Shown: one piece after another, positions 58,555 to 64,000 of the stretch
Position numbering within the stretch: position 1 is the stretch's first letter
Layout of the letters: each line of letters begins with the position of its first letter
NCBI GenBank assembly: GCA_024220505.1
Contig: JAKZZE010000030.1
Location: 398,501 to 462,500, forward strand
Length of the DNA stretch: 64,000 nt
Origin: Rhizopus arrhizus
Taxonomy: Eukaryota > Mucoromycota > Mucoromycetes > Mucorales > Rhizopodaceae
Direction: 5' to 3'
Program-made: the position numbers and the translations under genes
Notes under the pieces: generated by a model
The model's database searches: none
What the model was told of the DNA's origin: nothing
Seen by the model: only the letters and a program-made list of their open reading frames with translations

Positions 58555-60003
58555 AGACGCTATATAAGCTGTGATATCCTCAAATTGTTTTCCTCATAGC
58601 AAAACAAGCTTGGAAATAATCCAACAATCAGAACTAGGAATGCACATTAAACAGACAAAAAAGAAGAAGAAGCATAAATCAAAAGTCTTACCGTTAGAGT
58701 TTACCAACTTTTTCCTATTCAGATCCATCATAAAGTTAAAAGAAATCCAGAAAAAGATATAGCACGACATATACCGCTACTATACATTATTCTAACCAAA
58801 TTACTTAAAACAATAATCGGTACTTATGATATGATGAATATAATATACTGTCAAACATGTTCCAAAAGAAGAATAGAGCAGCAAAGAAAGAAAGATGCTA
58901 GTAGCTTGTAATCCAACCAAAACACAAATGTACTTAAAGGAAGTGAGACATGGTTTGGTAAAAGAAAGATAAGGCGAACAAATAACATATGATGATGATA
59001 AAATGTATGCGAAGGATAGTCAAGAGCCAGGGTATCAACACGGAATGTCATTGATGATAGATTGTAAATGAGCCGAAACACACCTCTTGATACAGTTTGA
59101 TGATCACCATCGAAAGCATACATAGATACCAGCCTTGAATGTCATTAAGCACGTCATCATCCTTTCATGTAAACCATGTAATGGCTAGGTCACATTCAAG
59201 CTTAGGGAACGAATAATGGCAGCGATCAGACGATAGGAGAGCAAGAGAGTATACCTTTGACAGTTAAGACTCATCCAATTAGATTAAGCCATAGCCTCCA
59301 AGATACTTGCAAAGCCAGATGTGTCTTCTCTATTGAATTACAAACTGAGATAAACAGGTCCATCCACAGAGTAAATACCAACGTCATAACGATGCACTTA
59401 TAGAAAGCGAATTAATGATGGAACGTGTGAGTTAAGCAGAGCATAATTTGGAGAACTCTACTTGTAGTCAAGAATCAAGAATTAGTATATGTACTATCAA
59501 CAGCATACAACAGGATATTAATGGGAATGGGCAAAGGATATGAGAAAGATAAAGAGGAAGGCAAAGGAGAAGACTAAAGAAAATCAGAGTATTAAGATCA
59601 GAAGAACCAGACGAACCAGAAGGAGGCAAAGATAATGCTTAGTTCATACTGACTGAAAAAGCAGAGCGAAGCAAAGTAGGTAGTGCATTGATGTTGATAG
59701 AACACAGATGAAGAATTGGGATAGACAAATGTACTTTGAGTACCTTTTTTTTTCTTTTTTTAGAAATTCTGCTCAAGCTATATGCTTAAACAAATGCAAA
59801 TACCTTACTAAAGACACAGTTGCTGCTTTAATTGCCTAGGGCATTTTTTCTACTTCTTTACTTTTATTTTCTCTTGCAATCATATGTATATTATATATCA
59901 TGAGCAGAGGTGTAAAAAAATTAAAGTATTGTAAAATAAAGCATCTTTTCTTTTTTTTAAAGAATACCCAAGTTACTACATTATATAGTTTACTAGTGAT
60001 TTT

Positions 60004-60054
<51 letters not shown>

Positions 60055-62009
60055 TCTCTTCCGTATTATCATACACATAATCTACTATAACAAACCTCGA
60101 CCTTTCAATCTCTCTCTTTCTTTCTTTTTGTGATCACTACTTTCTATTAGCTGTCTTTTCCTATGTATTGCTTACTACATGTTTGAACATACATTTGATC
60201 TTCAATATACTTACACGATCTCCTTTCATTCATATCTTTACTCACTATAAATGTAAAAGATACAAGACTCATTATGTTTGACCCATTTTCTATAAGAATT
60301 AATCCACAAAGACAAAACGCTCATCACTTTACTGCTTTTTTCACTCCTCTATCTTGGTTGATATCCTTACACTATCTATAAACAGAGAGATCCTTTCTCC
60401 TTTTTTCTTTTTTTCAAGGTATGCGAGCAGGTCAACTTGAGGCTACTTTTCCAAGTTCTATATAAAAAAGAAAGTATTGAATAAAATAAATGTGTGCAGT
60501 AAATGTGTGGACAGTAGAATTCTAGTTCCAAATGCTGCAACTTGCAGTTTTTCTATTCTTGTTGTTACTGTTGTGATTCTTCAAGCTTAGAAAGAACTCT
60601 GTTTCTCGGTTTAGTCAGTTTATCGAAGAATATGTATGCTGTTTTCTTCTTTTTTTGAACCGCCAAGTTCAGTAATGAACAATGGTGATTTTCTCTTTTT
60701 GGGATTAAAAAAAGAAAAGAAGAGAAAAGGCTTGAGTTTTCTTTTCCTTTTTCTTTCTCCCCCCTCCCCGAGAATAGAATTGTACACTCAGTAACTGTGA
60801 AATGGATCTATTAATATCTTACAAGGGTTGTATTACTTTGTTTATATACTATAGTGATACAATGTAACGACATATAAAAAGATATTTGAATTGTCGGTCT
60901 GTTTTTTATATAAAGACCTTCAAAGAGAAGTTCGTACGCAGCTGGCTTGCAAAGCTAATTTAGTACATTCCATAAAAGTTCATGTCTCTTGCTTTCCTTA
61001 TAGCTCAACGTGTAAAGACCCAAAGATTACATTAAAGACAAGAATCAATCCCTTTATTTAAATTATAATAATAATAATGACAGTAGAAATAGTACTGATA
61101 ACTATAAAATGAATGAAAACAAGTAAAATAAAAAAGAATGGTTCATCTAATTGTGTTTATGACTCAATTGCTCTTCAGGCTCATAAGAAAGTGTATGACG
61201 TCATGACAATTTATGACTGTGAAACATGATTGGGAGGAAGAAAATGTTACACGATTTGCCTAATTAATCTTATTTTGTTGTCCTTACCTTCTTTTTCCCT
61301 TCATTCACATATTCTACTTTTTCTTTCCCTTACTCAACCACTCATAATAAAAGAATGTCGCTTAGAAGAAGAATAACGCTTAACAGAGAGAAGTGGCTAC
61401 TACTTTAACTTTTTTTATACGCGCAATTCAACCATAATTAACTTTCTAAACAAATGAATGACAATAATAAAAAAAGGTAAACCGGAAAGAAAACCAAACA
61501 GAACAGAGTAAATAATAAAAGCTTTCCAAATAGACAATCCTTATAATAACTGTTGGGTTTACAAATAGAAAAGTAATCAAGAAAACAGAAATGTCGGGGA
61601 CACTACAGATTAGAAGAATGTTGTTAATGTCGACTGCTTAATCTCAACCGTACTTCATTTTCTCTCTCCTTTCCTTTATTGCCTGTTCCTTTTATAGCAT
61701 CTTCTTTTGTCCTCTTTGATATGTAATATTAGAAAAAAATCCAACAAGTCTATGTTTGAATGTGCTTTTATACATATAAAAACTGACTCTGATAATAAGA
61801 AGAGCCGACAACTCAGTTCCATAGGAAGGTAATAAAGAACATAGAAATAAAGATATACATCAAGTCTCTAAACTCATGACTCGATTCTTTTTAGGTAATC
61901 AAGATCTTGACTATTATTTATGCTGCTTACAAAATATGTATTTATTCTTTCATTAAAAAGAGTGTTTGGTCCATTCTAAACCAAAAAGTTGGTTTTTTCT
62001 AGGTAATAG
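58191..62009. other. Gene-poor region
   Basis: AT-rich spacer with homopolymers (58525-58550) and a (TC) microsatellite at 60008-60051. ORFs are short with skewed composition. No RNA gene recognised. Confidence 0.4.
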
Positions 62010-62345
62010 TATAATTGTTTCTTTTTTTTTTAAAAAAAAAGTATAGATTTTTAAATCTCCACAAAATATTGACTGAATATATTATACCAGCCATAGGGTC
62101 TTCAGCCAGAAATTTTGGATTGTATCGGCTGCTGAGCCCTAGTCTTGGGGGAAATTTTGACCTGAGCTGCAGCAATAATCGGAGAATGAAGTTAATTCCC
62201 AGATTCACAACTTCAACTATTAATAACTACATGAAAACTAAAGAGAACGATAAACCAAATACACCAAACGATTCAGCGATTTTTTTGCTACTAGGAACCA
62301 TATTGTTCGTTGCCAAATATCAAAATAGGGGTGAGTTATTTTAAA
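62010..62345 (+). other. Unassigned ORF remnant
   Basis: A 109-codon open frame including IIPAIGSSARNFGLYRLLSP and SLGGNFDLSCSNNRRMKLIP. The stretch 62090-62180 is GC-richer than its surroundings and looks like part of a repeat, possibly a transposon end, but I cannot assign it. Confidence 0.3.
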
Positions 62346-62412
62346 AAAACATGGTTTTTTCTGTGTTTTTTTAAATAATTTTTGGACGGCTGATTTTACT
62401 CCAAAATACATA

Positions 62413-62765
62413 ATATATATTCGGCGAGGCCCTATTGGGCCTTATAGAGGGCGGAGCAAGTGAAAATTTAGTACCCCCTCTAAGCGGCGACGGTTTTGAA
62501 ATCTTTACCAGCAACCCTTCAAATGATGACAACAGAGACTATGCACTTTGGCATACCTGATGAAGGGTTCATGAGGGGCGAAGGTGTATTATATATTCGG
62601 CAAGACCCTATTAGGCCATATAGAGGGCGGAGCAAGTGAAAATTTGGTACCTCCTCTAAGCGGCGATGGCTTTGAAATCTTTACCAGCAACCCCTCAAAT
62701 GATGATAACAGAGTCTATGCACTTTGGCATACCTGATGAAGGGTTCATGAGGGGCGAAAGTATAG
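62413..62765. repeat. Two-copy tandem repeat, 176-bp unit
   Basis: Units start at about 62413 and 62589 with ATATATTCGGC. Each contains TATAGAGGGCGGAGCAAGTG and GCACTTTGGCATACCTGATG. The copies differ at about a dozen positions, mainly C/T and G/A changes. It lies 600 bp upstream of the rDNA piece and could be spacer repeat. Confidence 0.9.
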
Positions 62766-63369
62766 TATGATGCTTTTCTTCAAAGGGATAAAGGACAAAC
62801 AGTAAATATATATTGCGATGTGGGATACTCCTTAGAAATGCAGATACAGAATATTGCCCAATCTGTAGTTTCTCTTTTACCAAGGGTATATCGAATCCCT
62901 TAAGAGCTAGGATATGTAACAATCATGGGTCTACGTAGATGGCTTTGGGTAATAATAGACACACGATGCCATAGTGACGAGGGAATAAAAGTTGCACATG
63001 CTCTATACTGATGAAATAGAGAGGCTATGGCCTTTTGGGAAGATGGTTCGGACATGTCTCTAAGACCCTATCGTGCTGGGATAGTGTATATTATTCATTT
63101 GTTGCTGTTGAAGTAGGAGAAAGGGAAAAGGGAGGAGCCTCTATAGCAAGTGCAAACAAACGTTGCTACATACGCATTTCCGCACATACATACTGTGAAA
63201 ACTAGGCTGAAGAGACTCAGGCATGGTCAATTTAAGGGTAAGGCCTGCTTGGGGTTTGATCGAAGCCATCTCTGATTTTCTAGAGCTGATGCTTCAGAGA
63301 GAGAGAGAGAGAGAGATAACCCTTTATGATAAACTTGGAAGTTCAGTATGATAAAAAGGTTAATGCGTA
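62766..63369. other. Spacer upstream of 5.8S; no 18S gene
   Basis: Contains a (GA) run at 63295-63316. The last 20-30 bases (AAAGGTTAATGCGTAAAC) resemble the end of a Mucor ITS1. The conserved 18S 3' end is absent. Confidence 0.6.
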
Positions 63370-63528
63370 AACAACTTTTAACAATGGATCTCTTGGTTCT
63401 CGCATCGATGAAGAACGTAGCAAAGTGCGATAACTAGTGTGAATTGCATATTCAGTGAATCATCGAGTCTTTGAACGCAGCTTGCACTCTATGGTTTTTC
63501 TATAGAGTACGCCTGCTTCAGTATCATT
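63370..63528 (+). rRNA. 5.8S ribosomal RNA
   Basis: Contains the conserved fungal 5.8S blocks AACAATGGATCTCTTGGTTC, GCATCGATGAAGAACG and TGAATCATCGAGTCTTTGAA, with the Mucor-type variable hairpin CTCTATGG...CTATAGAG. Ends are approximate. Confidence 0.93.
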
Positions 63529-63694
63529 ACAAACCCACACATAACATTTGTTTATGTGGTGATGGGTCGCATCGCTGTTTTAGTACAGTGATGGCCTAAA
63601 ATGTGTGTGATTTTCTGTCTGGCTTGCTAGACAGGAATATGACATTGGTCTCAGGACCCTTTTCTATGGTTCATCCAGGAAGAGAGGCACCAAC
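63529..63694 (+). other. Internal transcribed spacer 2 (ITS2)
   Basis: Between 5.8S and 28S; contains CCCACACATAACATTTGTTT and CTGTCTGGCTTGCTAGACAG, strongly reminiscent of Mucor ITS2. This is the main taxonomic evidence in the window. Confidence 0.85.
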
Positions 63695-64000
63695 TATGAT
63701 CTGAAGTCAGGTGGGATTACCCGCTTATCGCATGATTATTATCTAAGCGGAGGAAAAGAAAATAACAATGATTTCCCTAGTAACGGCGAGTGAAGAGGAA
63801 AGAGCTCAAAGTTGGAACCTGTTTGGCCTAGCTAAACCGGATTGTAGACTGTAGAAGTGTTTTCCAGGCAAGCCGAGTAAATAAGTCCCTTGGAACAGGG
63901 CATCATAGAGGGTGAGAATCCCGTCTTTGGCTTGAGCATTTGCCTTTTGTGATACGCTTTCAAAGAGTCAGGTTGTTTGGGAATGCAGCCTAAATTGGGT
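63695..64000 (+). rRNA. 28S (large-subunit) rRNA, 5' part, cut by window end
   Basis: Starts TATGATCTGAAGTCAGGTGG and contains AAGCGGAGGAAAAGAAAATA, CCCTAGTAACGGCGAGTGAA and GGTGAGAATCCCGTCTTTGG. The nearly invariant block between CCCGCT and AAGCGGAGG is altered: TATCGCATGATTATTATCT replaces the usual GAACTTAAGCATATCAAT. The rest of the D1 region looks normal. Confidence 0.88.

Noticed and set aside
1..64000. CRISPR array or prokaryotic operon structure
   Set aside because: No regularly spaced direct repeats; spliceosomal introns and Mucor-type rDNA show a eukaryotic nuclear genome.

Overview
The window is nuclear DNA of a Mucorales fungus, most likely Mucor or a close relative. The 5.8S/ITS2/28S sequence at the right end is of Mucor type. 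Genes carry many short introns (mostly 44-59 nt, a few 36-38 nt), intergenic DNA is AT-rich with long poly-A/T tracts, and proteins such as a rhizopuspepsin-type protease fit that group. Exon models below were built by hand from reading frames, GT/AG sites and family motifs; none is experimentally tested. || Layout. 275-16984 is a large inverted duplication: two almost identical arms of about 3.9 kb (275-4179 and 13078-16984), each with a rhizopuspepsin-like gene and an F-box/LRR-like gene (5'-truncated in the left arm). The 8.9 kb loop holds a degenerate Mucorales gene, a Frag1/DRAM/Sfk1 membrane protein with a decayed second copy of its 3' end, a four-exon PMP3 proteolipid and a D-2-hydroxyacid dehydrogenase. 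17587-23267 is ordinary gene space: a ten-exon Jen1-type monocarboxylate permease, a second aspartic protease, and a mitochondrial RbfA-like ribosome factor. || 23551-39646 is a second inverted duplication (arms 23551-26098 and 37100-39646, about 2.55 kb, 11 kb loop). Each arm has a 3'-truncated peptide:N-glycanase (PNG1) fused to a 5'-truncated DD34E transposase (element A), and the terminal repeat of a second DD34E transposon (element B). The loop contains a 5.2 kb non-LTR retrotransposon with target-site duplication, a piggyBac relic, a nine-exon Mucorales-type pseudogene and the body of element B. || 39972-46073 returns to normal genes: indoleamine 2,3-dioxygenase, a small unknown gene, and an Msp1/ATAD1 AAA ATPase. 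46.1-63.3 kb is gene-poor and holds weak ORFs, a duplicated relic exon in inverted orientation (47.5/58.0 kb), another inverted repeat (53.5/56.1 kb), a near-perfect 58-bp-stem hairpin (52.5 kb) and a 176-bp tandem repeat. The window ends in an rDNA piece (5.8S-ITS2-28S 5' end) with no 18S upstream and an altered 28S 5' block, so it may be an orphan copy. || The recurring theme is inverted duplication: two recent, two older, plus a hairpin. The recent pairs could act as substrates for segment inversion or as sources of double-stranded RNA, if they are not assembly artefacts.
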